Origin: Actinophytocola oryzae
GTDB taxonomy: Bacteria; Actinomycetota; Actinomycetes; Mycobacteriales; Pseudonocardiaceae
Length of the DNA stretch: 64,000 bases
Reading direction: 5' to 3'
Assembly: GCF_004364325.1 (NCBI RefSeq)
Contig: NZ_SOCP01000002.1
Location: 372,001 to 436,000 of the forward strand
A model generated the notes under the pieces. The model saw nothing but the letters and a program-made list of their open reading frames with translations. It searched no databases and was not told the origin of the DNA. Shown piece by piece: positions 36,753 through 44,509 of the stretch. The position numbers and the translations under genes are program-made. Within the stretch, counting starts at the first letter, position 1, and every line of letters starts with the position of its first letter.

Positions 36753-37174
36753 TGCTCGGCTCGGCGTGAGACCCGGTGCACGACGCCGAGCAGCGCCTGC
36801 TCCTCGACGTAGCCGAAGTGTCGGGAGTCGTAGCTCTCGTCCGGGTTGTCGCCCAGTACGACCATCTGGTGCGCGGGCACCCGGTTACCCGGGTAGCTCC
36901 ACAGCGTGGCGACCCTTGCACGCGGGATCACGTCACCGGGAACGGCGATCACCCGTTTGATCATCCAGCCCGGTTCCGTCGTCCTGGGCCGGGCGAAGAC
37001 CACCAGCGCGCCCGCCGGCACAGCACGCAACGGCTTGCGCCGCACCAGGACCTGGTCGCCGGACCGGAGGGTGGGGGCCATGCTGTCGCCTCTGACGGTC
37101 ACGACCACCAGCCGCAGCCGTAGCCAGAGCAGGGCGGCCACGACCGCCACCGACACGGCCAGCAGGACGATCAT
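36731..37174 (-). CDS. S26 signal peptidase in a Cys-rich peptide operon
   Basis: A 147-residue type I (S26/LepB-like) signal peptidase. One N-terminal membrane helix (VLLAVSVAVVAALLWLRL) is followed by catalytic Ser31 in VRGDSMAPTLRSGDQV and Lys73 in MIKRVIAVPGD. The box VVLGDNPDESYDSRHFGYV is also present. It is short, like actinobacterial accessory peptidases rather than housekeeping LepB. Its ATG overlaps the ABC transporter stop (ATGA), so it is the last gene of the peptide operon starting at 40291. There it could cut the AGAAA/Cys junction of the peptide precursor. That specific role is inference. Confidence 0.92.
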   Translation of the reverse strand: MIVLLAVSVAVVAALLWLRLRLVVVTVRGDSMAPTLRSGDQVLVRRKPLRAVPAGALVVFARPRTTEPGWMIKRVIAVPGDVIPRARVATLWSYPGNRVPAHQMVVLGDNPDESYDSRHFGYVEEQALLGVVHRVSRRAEHQRQGGS

Positions 37175-38961
37175 CCCGGCACCTCCTGCAGGTATCCCTT
37201 GCTCTGCAACCGGTACAGCCGGGCGTACACACCGTCGTGCGCCAGCAGTTCCGCGTGGTCGCCCAGTTCGGTCACCCGCCCCCGGTCGAGTACGGCGATC
37301 ACGTCGGCGTCCCGGACCGCACCCAGGCGGTGCGAGATCAGCACACTGGTGCGTTCGGCCCGGTGCTCGTGTAGCCGGGTGTGGATGTCGTGCTCGGCCT
37401 CCGCGTCCAGGCCGGAGCTCGGTTCGTCGAGGATCAGCAGATCGCGGCCGACCCGCAGGAACGCCCGCGCGAGCGCTACCCGCTGCCACTGCCCGCCGGA
37501 CAGCGCCACACCCGTGCCGGGGTCGGCGCTGTCGGTGAAGGTGCGGCTGAGCATCGTGTCGTAACCGCGGGGGAGTGCCGTGAGCGTCTCGTGCGCACCC
37601 GCCCGCTCGGCGGCCTCCCGCAGGCGCGTCTCGTCGCCCAGCGCGGTCAGGTCGCCGAGCGCGATGTTCTCCGCCGCGGACAGGTCGTAGTTCACGTAGT
37701 CCTGGAACACCGCGCCGATCCGGTCGCGCAGGGCGAGCGGGTCCATCTCCCGCACATCGACCCCGTCCCAGAGGATCGCGCCCCGGTCCGGGTCGTACAG
37801 CCTGCAGAGCAGCTTCACGAGCGTGGACTTGCCGACGCCGTTGTGCCCCACCAGGGCGACCGACCGTCCAGCCGGGACAGTCAGGTTCACACCGCGCAGC
37901 ACCCAGGGGTGCTCGTCGCTGTAACGGAACCAGACGTCGCGGAACTCGATGCCCTCCCGGAGCCGGGGCACCGGCTCGGGGTGCGTCGGCGTCGGCAGGT
38001 CGGCGGGGACGGTGACGACGGCCTGGTAGTGGTCGAACAACAGCACCGCCTGGTGGATCTGCGCGGCCTGGTCGACGCCGCTCGCCAGCGCGCCCTGCAC
38101 CCCCGCGACCGCGGCGACGAACAACGCCACGTCGCCGATGCTGACCGTGCCGCCCGCCGCCGCCTGCACGACCCACACCAGGCCGCACCCGGCGATCACC
38201 GCGGCGAGCAGCCCGAGCGCGCCCTGCACCCGCAGCTCGCGCCGGTCCACCGAGCGTGCCGCCGCGTTGATGGCGCCCAGCTCGGTGACCATCCTGGCGC
38301 GGAAGAACGACCCCAGACCGAACAACCGGATCTCGTGCGCCGCCCGTGTGCCGGACAGGAGGTTGCCGTAGAAGATCTCCCGCCGCTGCCACGGCTCGAT
38401 CTCCCACAGCATCCTCGCGCGCCTGCGTGCCAGCCCGAACTCGGCCAGCGCCACCGGGATCCCGCCCGCCAGCACGACGACGGTGACGAGCGGGCTGACC
38501 AGCAGCAGCGTCACCGCGAAGCCCGCCACCGTCAGCCCGCCCCTGACCAGCTCGACGACACCGGCGAGCACCGTCGGCGGGCTGATCCGGCCGGAGTCGG
38601 CGGCCAGCTGGAGCCGGTCGTGGAACGCCGGGTCCTCGAGCGTCGCCAGCCCGCGCAGCCGGTCCAGCGCGCCGAACAGGCGGTCCCGCGCGAGCACGTC
38701 GACCGCGCGGTTGACTTCCGCACGCAGGTACCGCTCCAGGTGGGGCAGGCCTGCGACGAGGACCCCGAGGACCACCAGCAGCAGCGCGGGCAGCAGCAGG
38801 CCGGTCGTGGCGCCGCCCGCGATCCGGTCGATCACGGCCCTGGTGAGCCAGGCGATCGCGACCGGTGCCGCGCCCCCGAGCACGGCGGCCACCAGGAACC
38901 CCACCGCGGCCAGGGGGCGGGCGACGAACGCGAGCCGCGCGGCGGCCAGGACGGTGTTCAC
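37171..38961 (-). CDS. ABC exporter (fused membrane and ATPase domains)
   Basis: A 596-residue half-type exporter. Residues 1-320 form a six-helix membrane domain (VGFLVAAVLGGAAPVAIAWL and others). The ATPase domain is at 350-590: Walker A GHNGVGKST, Q-loop VFQDYVNYDLSAAENIALGD, signature LSGGQWQRVALARAF, Walker B LLILDEPSSGLD, H-loop VLISHRLG. There is no N-terminal C39 peptidase, so cleavage of any cargo would need another protease, for which the S26 peptidase next door is a candidate. GTG at 38961 overlaps the stop of the thioredoxin-like gene (GTGA). Cargo is inferred to be the Cys-rich peptide of the same operon. Confidence 0.92.
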   Translation of the reverse strand: MNTVLAAARLAFVARPLAAVGFLVAAVLGGAAPVAIAWLTRAVIDRIAGGATTGLLLPALLLVVLGVLVAGLPHLERYLRAEVNRAVDVLARDRLFGALDRLRGLATLEDPAFHDRLQLAADSGRISPPTVLAGVVELVRGGLTVAGFAVTLLLVSPLVTVVVLAGGIPVALAEFGLARRRARMLWEIEPWQRREIFYGNLLSGTRAAHEIRLFGLGSFFRARMVTELGAINAAARSVDRRELRVQGALGLLAAVIAGCGLVWVVQAAAGGTVSIGDVALFVAAVAGVQGALASGVDQAAQIHQAVLLFDHYQAVVTVPADLPTPTHPEPVPRLREGIEFRDVWFRYSDEHPWVLRGVNLTVPAGRSVALVGHNGVGKSTLVKLLCRLYDPDRGAILWDGVDVREMDPLALRDRIGAVFQDYVNYDLSAAENIALGDLTALGDETRLREAAERAGAHETLTALPRGYDTMLSRTFTDSADPGTGVALSGGQWQRVALARAFLRVGRDLLILDEPSSGLDAEAEHDIHTRLHEHRAERTSVLISHRLGAVRDADVIAVLDRGRVTELGDHAELLAHDGVYARLYRLQSKGYLQEVPG

Positions 38962-39503
38962 GCCGGCTGGTGTTCCGGCAGGTCCGCGACGTCGTGCGTC
39001 GAGGTGGTCACGACGCCGTCCACGATGACCAGGAACGTGGGGAACGCCTTGGCGCCGAACGCCTCCTGCACGGGACCGCGCTGCGGCTCCACCACGACGG
39101 CCCCGACCTCGGCCAGCGCCGTGCGGTACCTCACGCCTCCGGCCTGGCCGGACACGACGGCGAGCGTCCGGTCCCGGCCGCCGGGGAACGCGCCGGCATA
39201 GGCGAGGAACGCGGGGAGCTTCTCCTCGCAGGCCGGGCAGTCCGGCGCGAAGAAGGCGACGAGGCTCGGCTCGGCGAGGTCACCGAGCGACCGGTCGACG
39301 CCGTCGATGTCGGTGGCGGTGAACGGGTCGACGGGGGTCCCCGGCGCGCGGAGGGCGTCCGACGGGATGTCCAGCGCGGCCGCGTTGATCGCGGTCAGGC
39401 GGGAGGAGTGGTCACGCAGCCTGCGCACGACTCCCAGGGTCAGCACGAGGTCGATGAGGCACAGGACGCCGACGACGGCGACCGCGACGGCCAACAGGGT
39501 CAT
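38958..39503 (-). CDS. Membrane-anchored thioredoxin-like protein (MauD/TlpA-like)
   Basis: 181 residues. One N-terminal membrane helix (LLAVAVAVVGVLCLIDLVLTL) anchors an extracytoplasmic thioredoxin fold with active-site CPAC in VAFFAPDCPACEEKLPAFL and the cis-Pro region AFGAKAFPTFLVIVDG. It resembles MauD, which with MauE matures the six-disulfide small subunit of methylamine dehydrogenase. Here it lies between a MauE-like gene and an ABC exporter, downstream of a ten-cysteine peptide, so a role in forming or proofreading disulfides is likely. ATG at 39503 overlaps the MauE-like stop (ATGA). Confidence 0.88.
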   Translation of the reverse strand: MTLLAVAVAVVGVLCLIDLVLTLGVVRRLRDHSSRLTAINAAALDIPSDALRAPGTPVDPFTATDIDGVDRSLGDLAEPSLVAFFAPDCPACEEKLPAFLAYAGAFPGGRDRTLAVVSGQAGGVRYRTALAEVGAVVVEPQRGPVQEAFGAKAFPTFLVIVDGVVTTSTHDVADLPEHQPA

Positions 39504-40036
39504 GACGTGGTCCTTTCCGGGACGGGGGTGGTGGCGAACAGGTCGGTGAGCGCGTCGAGGTTGAGCACGAGCACGGCGAGCACCACGGCCGACGCACCGG
39601 CCAGCGCCAGGCCGGGCACCTCCGCGCCGCCGCGCCCGCCGAGGAGGCCGATCCCCGCGACGGCCAGCAACAGGGCGTTGCGCACGAGGTGTCGTGCTCC
39701 CATGGGCGTGGTCGAGCGGCCGAAACAGTTGCACGACGCGGTCTCGCCCCGCCGCAGCGCCGCCGCGACCGCCACCGTGAAGGCACCCAGCAGGGCGAGT
39801 GCGAGCACCAGTCCGACTCGCGCGGTCGCGGGGACCGCGAGCAGGACGGCGGTGGTGACCTCGACACCCACCACGGCGACGGACAGCGGTCCGGCCAGGC
39901 CGCGGAAGGCGGGCACCAGCCGGGCCGTCGCCAGCCGGAACTCGGCGAACGCCCCCCTGCCGGTGAGCTTGGTCTCCGCCGAGAACGCGAACACCACGAT
40001 CAGCAGGCACTCGCAGCCGAAAGCCACGTAGGTCAT
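39500..40036 (-). CDS. MauE/DoxX-like redox membrane protein
   Basis: A 178-residue, four-to-five-helix membrane protein of the MauE/DoxX type. The first helix ends in FAFSAETKLTGRGAFAEFRL. A cysteine pair lies in ETASCNCFGRS before GARHLVRNALLLAVAGIGLL. The CNCFG motif is characteristic of MauE-like proteins thought to pass electrons for disulfide chemistry. ATG at 40036 has a clear GGAGGA ribosome site. It is the second gene of the operon, 64 bases after the Cys-rich peptide. No methylamine dehydrogenase subunit is present here, so its client is presumably the peptide. Confidence 0.87.
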   Translation of the reverse strand: MTYVAFGCECLLIVVFAFSAETKLTGRGAFAEFRLATARLVPAFRGLAGPLSVAVVGVEVTTAVLLAVPATARVGLVLALALLGAFTVAVAAALRRGETASCNCFGRSTTPMGARHLVRNALLLAVAGIGLLGGRGGAEVPGLALAGASAVVLAVLVLNLDALTDLFATTPVPERTTS

Positions 40037-40099
40037 GTTTCCTCCGGTAGCCGGGCCGGCACCGGGACACACGCGTCCCGGTGCCGGCTCACCGAGCAC

Positions 40100-40291
40100 C
40101 TAGCAGCACGGGTCCGGGTTGCCGCACGGGCCGCAGACGCCGTTGCAGCACCGCTTGTACCGCACCTCGCAGGTGACGCAGCCGCCACAGCTGGGGTAGG
40201 TGCACGCGGCCGCGCCCGCCGCGTCGGCCTCGACTCGTGGGACCAGTGCCGACAGCACCCGGTCCCCCAACCGCTCCAGAGCCGCGATCAT
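40100..40291 (-). CDS. Cysteine-rich peptide precursor (63 aa, 10 Cys)
   Basis: A 63-residue precursor. The first 29 residues (MIAALERLGDRVLSALVPRV and on to AGAAA) look like an amphipathic leader with no hydrophobic signal core. The remaining 34 residues hold ten cysteines, including two CC pairs, GGC, GPC and a C-terminal PCC. ATG at 40291 is preferred because AAGGAG lies five bases upstream. ATGs at 40315 and 40339 would lengthen the leader. It heads the operon peptide, MauE-like, thioredoxin-like, ABC exporter, S26 peptidase. Even cysteine number and this company point to a secreted, fully oxidised peptide. Its activity is unknown. Confidence 0.7.
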   Translation of the reverse strand: MIAALERLGDRVLSALVPRVEADAAGAAACTYPSCGGCVTCEVRYKRCCNGVCGPCGNPDPCC

Positions 40292-40362
40292 CTCCACTCC
40301 TTCCGACGGTGACATGAACGCCAGCCATGTAACCGCCATGAAGATCGTTCAACCGGGATACT

Positions 40363-40383
40363 GGAATTTCCTGAACGTTCCTG
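40363..40383. promoter_or_regulatory. Candidate operator between the peptide operon and its regulator
   Basis: Two TTCCTG hexamers ten bases apart (40368-40373, 40378-40383) are interleaved with the small palindromes GGAATTTCC (40363-40371) and GAACGTTC (40373-40380). They lie in the 117-bp divergent gap between the peptide gene and the HTH-NB-ARC-TPR gene, an AT-richer stretch where a regulator could bind. Confidence 0.35.
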
Positions 40384-40408
40384 GACATTCGCCCAGTGGG
40401 GGTGGCTG

Positions 40409-43201
40409 ATGTCGGACACGGGTGTGGGTCCGGACCCGCGACGTGTGACTGACCTGCGTGAACTCGCCCACGAGCTCGACCTGCTGCGCCGCAGGGCCGC
40501 GGGCGGCACGCGCAAGGCGCGGGTGAGCCTCACCGACCTGGCCGCCAGGGTGAGCCTGCCCCGCTCGACCGTGCACACCTACGTCGCCGCGACGACGTTC
40601 TGCCCGGCCGAGGCCCTGGACCGGATCGTGATCGCGCTCGGGGCGTCACCCGCCGAACAGGCGCAGTGGAGCGAGGCGTGGTACCGGGTCGCGGGCAACC
40701 AGCACGACCGCCGCCGCGCCGTGGCGCAGGCCACGCCCCGTCAGCTGCCACCCGGTATCCCGGGGTTCACCGGCAGGCACGAGGCGCTCGCCGCGCTGGA
40801 CGCGAACCTGTCGTCGCCGGAGGGCACGATGGCGATCTCCGCCGTCGCGGGTGCCGCGGGCGTGGGGAAGACCGCGCTCGCGGTGCACTGGGCGCACCGG
40901 GTCGCGGACCGGTTCCCGGACGGGCAGCTGTTCATGAACCTGCGCGGCTACGACCCGGGAGAGCCGGTGCGGGCGGTGGACGCGCTCGCACGGCTGCTCC
41001 GGGTGCTCGGTGTCCCGCCGGGAGAGGTGCCTCCGGAGCTGGACGACGCCGTGCCGATGTACCGGTCGCTGCTGGCGTCCCGGCGGGTGCTGGTCGTGCT
41101 GGACAACGCCGGTTCCGCCGAGCAGGTCCGCCCGTTGCTGCCCGGCGCCGCCGGCTGCTCGGTCCTGGTGACGAGCCGGGAGGACCTGGGCGGGCTGATC
41201 GCGCTGGACGGTGCCCTGCCGGTGCGGCTGAACACCCTGCCGCCCACGGAGTCCCTCGCCCTGCTGGCAGGCATGATCGGTGCCGGGCGGCTCGGCCGTG
41301 AACCCGCCGCCGCGGCGGAGCTGGCCACGCTGTGCGGTCATCTGCCGCTGGCGTTGCGCATCGCGGGCGCGCACCTCGTGAGCCACCCGGAGCGGACGGT
41401 CGAGGCGTACGCACGGGACCTGGCGGACGGCAACCGGATCACGAAGCTGGCGATCCCGGAGGACCCGAAGGCCGCCGTCCGCAGCGCGTTCGACCTGTCG
41501 TACGCGACGCTGACCTTCCGTGAGCGGCGGCTGTTCCGCGCGCTGGGCCTGGTGCCCGGTGGGGACTTCACGGTGGCGGCGGCAGCAGCGGTGGCGGGTT
41601 CCTCGGTGGCCGAGGCGGAACAGGACCTGCACCGCCTGGAGACCGCGCACCTGCTGCGCCCCGGTCCGCACGGCCGGTACCTGTTCCACGACCTGATCCG
41701 GCTCTACGCCACGGAACGCGCGACGACCGAGGAATGCCCGCAGGACCGCGAGCACGCGATGGGAAACCTGCTCGCGCACTACCTCGGTGTCGCCGACGCG
41801 GCCCACGAAGTCCTGTACCCGCACCGGATCCGCGTCCCGCCGCGGGCGCGCGCGGCAGCGGTCGAGTTCGCCGACTCCGCGTCGGCACTGCGGTGGCTGG
41901 AGGCCGAACTGCCCAACCTCACGGCCGCGATCCAGCACGCCGTGGCCACCGCGCACGCGAGGGAGGCCTGCCTGCTGGCCGACGCGATCCGGGGCTACTT
42001 CCCGGGTCGGGGGCACGGTTCGGAGCAGTTCACCGTCGCGACGACCGCGCTGAGGGCGGCGTCCGAGGCAAACGACCCGCTGCTGGCCGCCTCGGCCCAC
42101 CTCAGCCTCGCCGAGGCACACGCGGGGCGCGGCCGGTACACGCCTGCCATCGAGCACAGCGCGTCGGCACGGACGCTCGCACTGAAGGCAGGCTGGACAG
42201 ACGGCGAGTCGACCGCGTTGGGCCGCCTCGGCACGATCCACCGCGAGACCGGCAGGCTCCGCGACGCCGCGACGTGCTTCCGTCAGGCGCTGGACATCAA
42301 CACCCGGCTCGGCGCGCGGCACAAACAGGTGCTGGACCTGATGAACCTGGGCGTCACCCATGCCCTGCTCGGCGACCTGACCGAGGCCGCCGACCTGTTC
42401 GGCCGCGCACACGAGATCGGCCACGAACCGGTGTCCCCGTCCAACACCGCGATGGTCCTGCAGTGCCTCGGCAACGTCCACCGGTACCTGGGACTGGTGA
42501 CGGAGGCCGTCGGGTTCCTGACGGAGGCGTTGGCCATCAGCCGTGCCATCGACGAGGCCGGCAGTCAGGCGGGGATCCTGGACAGCCTGGCGGGCGCCCA
42601 CACCGACAGCGGCCGCCAGGACGACGCGATGCTGTTCGCGACGCAGGCGCTGTCGTTGGCCAGGCAGGTGGGTGCTCGTCGGACCGAGACGGCGGCACTG
42701 GTGAACCTGGGTGCCATCCACCTGGCACAGGGTGACCACCGGCAGTCCCTGCAGCGGTACGGCGATGCCCACGGTCTGGCCACGGACATCGGCCACCTGG
42801 CGGGGGAGCTGGACGCACTGATCGGGTTGGCGTGCGCCAACACCAGCCTCGGTCACCACCGGACGGCCGGCACCCACGCGGACGCGGCGCTGGCCCTGTC
42901 CCGCAGGTCCGGCCACCGCCTGCAGGAAGGGCAGGCCCTGACGGCACTCGCCGACAACGCCCTGGCGTCCCGCTCGGCCCGTGATGCCGCCCGGCTGGCG
43001 CACGAAGCCCTCACGGTCCACAGCAAGACCGGCTACCGGCTTGGGGAAGCCCGTACGCTCCGCACTCTCGGCCACGCCATGCGCCGGCTCGTCGATATTC
43101 CTGCCGCCCACACCCACTGGCAGGCAGCGGTCAGTTTGCTGACCGACATCAACACGAGCGAAGCCGAGGCCCTCCGCAGGGTGATCGCCCACGATTCGTG
43201 A
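40409..43201 (+). CDS. HTH-NB-ARC-TPR regulator
   Basis: 930 residues. An N-terminal helix-turn-helix (residues about 15-85; VSLTDLAARVSLPRSTVHTY) precedes an NB-ARC/AP-ATPase: GFTGRHEALAALDANL, Walker A AAGVGKTALAVHW, Walker B RRVLVVLDNAGSAEQVRPLL, then SVLVTSRE and GLPC-like GHLPLALRIAG. Residues about 560-910 are tetratricopeptide repeats (GRLGTIHRETGRLRDAATCF, NLGVTHALLGDLTEAADLF and so on). This is the architecture of AfsR-like STAND regulators without the BTAD domain. ATG at 40409 is used. It is divergent from the Cys-rich peptide operon and is its likely regulator. Confidence 0.9.
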   Translation: MSDTGVGPDPRRVTDLRELAHELDLLRRRAAGGTRKARVSLTDLAARVSLPRSTVHTYVAATTFCPAEALDRIVIALGASPAEQAQWSEAWYRVAGNQHDRRRAVAQATPRQLPPGIPGFTGRHEALAALDANLSSPEGTMAISAVAGAAGVGKTALAVHWAHRVADRFPDGQLFMNLRGYDPGEPVRAVDALARLLRVLGVPPGEVPPELDDAVPMYRSLLASRRVLVVLDNAGSAEQVRPLLPGAAGCSVLVTSREDLGGLIALDGALPVRLNTLPPTESLALLAGMIGAGRLGREPAAAAELATLCGHLPLALRIAGAHLVSHPERTVEAYARDLADGNRITKLAIPEDPKAAVRSAFDLSYATLTFRERRLFRALGLVPGGDFTVAAAAAVAGSSVAEAEQDLHRLETAHLLRPGPHGRYLFHDLIRLYATERATTEECPQDREHAMGNLLAHYLGVADAAHEVLYPHRIRVPPRARAAAVEFADSASALRWLEAELPNLTAAIQHAVATAHAREACLLADAIRGYFPGRGHGSEQFTVATTALRAASEANDPLLAASAHLSLAEAHAGRGRYTPAIEHSASARTLALKAGWTDGESTALGRLGTIHRETGRLRDAATCFRQALDINTRLGARHKQVLDLMNLGVTHALLGDLTEAADLFGRAHEIGHEPVSPSNTAMVLQCLGNVHRYLGLVTEAVGFLTEALAISRAIDEAGSQAGILDSLAGAHTDSGRQDDAMLFATQALSLARQVGARRTETAALVNLGAIHLAQGDHRQSLQRYGDAHGLATDIGHLAGELDALIGLACANTSLGHHRTAGTHADAALALSRRSGHRLQEGQALTALADNALASRSARDAARLAHEALTVHSKTGYRLGEARTLRTLGHAMRRLVDIPAAHTHWQAAVSLLTDINTSEAEALRRVIAHDS

Positions 43202-43255
43202 CCGACAGCGCAACGTGCCGGTACATGACGGCGAGGGGAAGCGGTTCGGCGCCTG

Positions 43256-43633
43256 GTGTCGGAGCCAACGCCTTCCTACGGGTTGTGGCGCCTCCAGGAA
43301 CTGAACCGCCTCGCTGCGAGCGCGGAGACGTGGGTGCTGCTTCCTCGGTACGAAAGCCTGTTCGCCAAGGAGGTTCGCGACCAGGCGGAGCGGAAGCCGC
43401 GCCTTCTCGGCGTGGATGTCGACGCCGAGTTGGCGCGCCTGACAGAACGGGCCTCACCCACGACCTGGCGGATGTCAGGGCAGGGCGCGCATCTCGGCAG
43501 GCGACCCGCCGTCGGCCGTGACTACCTCGGCGTCCGCGACCGCCTCCGCGGCCGGGACCGCCGCGCCGTTCGCCACCGTCCTGGTGTCCCGGTGCGCCAG
43601 CGCGTCGAGGATCTCGGCGGGGCCGCGCAGTAG
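43256..43633 (+). CDS. Possible small protein, 125 aa, overlapping a convergent gene
   Basis: No family recognised. From GTG at 43256 the first 70 codons (PSYGLWRLQELNRLAASAET, then WVLLPRYESLFAKE) have mostly G/C third positions and read like a soluble helical protein, but there is no ribosome site. The last 50 codons lie on top of the well-supported minus-strand gene ending at 43475 and look like its shadow. It might be a truncated gene or chance. The 273-bp gap downstream of the TPR regulator holds nothing else. Confidence 0.25.
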   Translation: MSEPTPSYGLWRLQELNRLAASAETWVLLPRYESLFAKEVRDQAERKPRLLGVDVDAELARLTERASPTTWRMSGQGAHLGRRPAVGRDYLGVRDRLRGRDRRAVRHRPGVPVRQRVEDLGGAAQ

Positions 43634-44410
43634 CTCGGGACGCGTCGCCAGCAGCCGGATCTCGTCCTCGGTGAGTACTCGCGCCACCACGCGTCCGCCG
43701 GACTTCACGAACAGCACGGAGCTGAGGTGAACGACCACCTCGTCGTGGTCGCCGAGCGCCTCGGCGAGACGTGCTACGGCGTTGGCCTCCCGCTCGTCGC
43801 TCTCCGACCGCGGCGCCGCGATGTGCTTCAGCTCGGCCGCGCGCTCGACCTTGTGCAACACGTCGACGAGTTTGTCCACCGCCGCCGACTCACCCCGTGA
43901 CGCGAACAACCGCTGGAACCACGACCCGCGCTGTGGCTCCTCCGCCTCCTCGACGTCGAAACCGCACACCTCGAGCACAGCCACGACCGCGTCGCGCAAC
44001 GCCTCCCCGTCGTCCGCGGCCGTGTAGACGGAGACCGGTTCGACCGCCCGGACCACGCGAACCACCGGACTCTCGCCCCGGGTGGATCCGTTGTCGCCGA
44101 ACCAGACGACGGGCCGCCCGCCGCCGCCCGAGCCACCGGCCTGCGGCCACCCCGGGTGCATCGGCACGCCCTGACTGGCGACGACCGGGCCGAACGGCTG
44201 GCCGAACATCCCGGGCTGTCCACCGAACATCCCGCCCTGCCCGGGAACACCGAAGGCGCCACCCTGCCCGGGCGTGGCCGGTCCCTGGGTTCCGGGCCCG
44301 GCCGGGTACGTCGAACCCGGCTGCCACAGGGATTCGACGACCTCGGGTGGCTCCTGTGTGTACGCGTCGCCGGTGGCCGGGTCGACACCCTCCTCGTCTT
44401 CGTACCGCAC
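43475..44410 (-). CDS. Hypothetical protein with Gly/Pro-rich N-terminal region
   Basis: About 311 residues, not recognised. The first 100 residues are low-complexity Gly/Pro/Gln with GQGGMFGGQPGMFGQPFGP, probably disordered. Residues about 100-290 are a folded acidic domain with VVRVVRAVEPVSVYTAADDG, VLEVCGFDVEEAEEPQRGSW, FQRLFASRGES and a C-terminal ARVLTEDEIRLLATRPELLR. There is no signal peptide or membrane helix. GTG at 44410 follows AGAGG by eight bases. GTG at 44434 would add eight residues. It stands alone, between the TPR regulator and a LuxR gene. Function unknown. Confidence 0.7.
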   Translation of the reverse strand: MRYEDEEGVDPATGDAYTQEPPEVVESLWQPGSTYPAGPGTQGPATPGQGGAFGVPGQGGMFGGQPGMFGQPFGPVVASQGVPMHPGWPQAGGSGGGGRPVVWFGDNGSTRGESPVVRVVRAVEPVSVYTAADDGEALRDAVVAVLEVCGFDVEEAEEPQRGSWFQRLFASRGESAAVDKLVDVLHKVERAAELKHIAAPRSESDEREANAVARLAEALGDHDEVVVHLSSVLFVKSGGRVVARVLTEDEIRLLATRPELLRGPAEILDALAHRDTRTVANGAAVPAAEAVADAEVVTADGGSPAEMRALP

Positions 44411-44509
44411 AGTTGTCACCTCTGTCGGGAGCACGCCGGTTCGCCGAATACATCGCCGGGCGTCTGCCGCCCGTTTCGGCCCGATCGGGTGACATGTGTC
44501 GGTTGCGGC

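Noticed and set aside
39500-40036. Methylamine dehydrogenase maturation genes.
   Set aside because: MauE- and MauD-like proteins are present but there is no large or small dehydrogenase subunit, MauG or amicyanin. The small Cys-rich peptide is too short and lacks the tryptophans needed for a TTQ cofactor.
40409-43201. Calling the HTH-NB-ARC-TPR protein a SARP-type activator that would bind the 11-bp repeats at 27818.
   Set aside because: No BTAD domain is visible after the HTH, and the HTH is XRE-like and not OmpR-like, so it is not a SARP.
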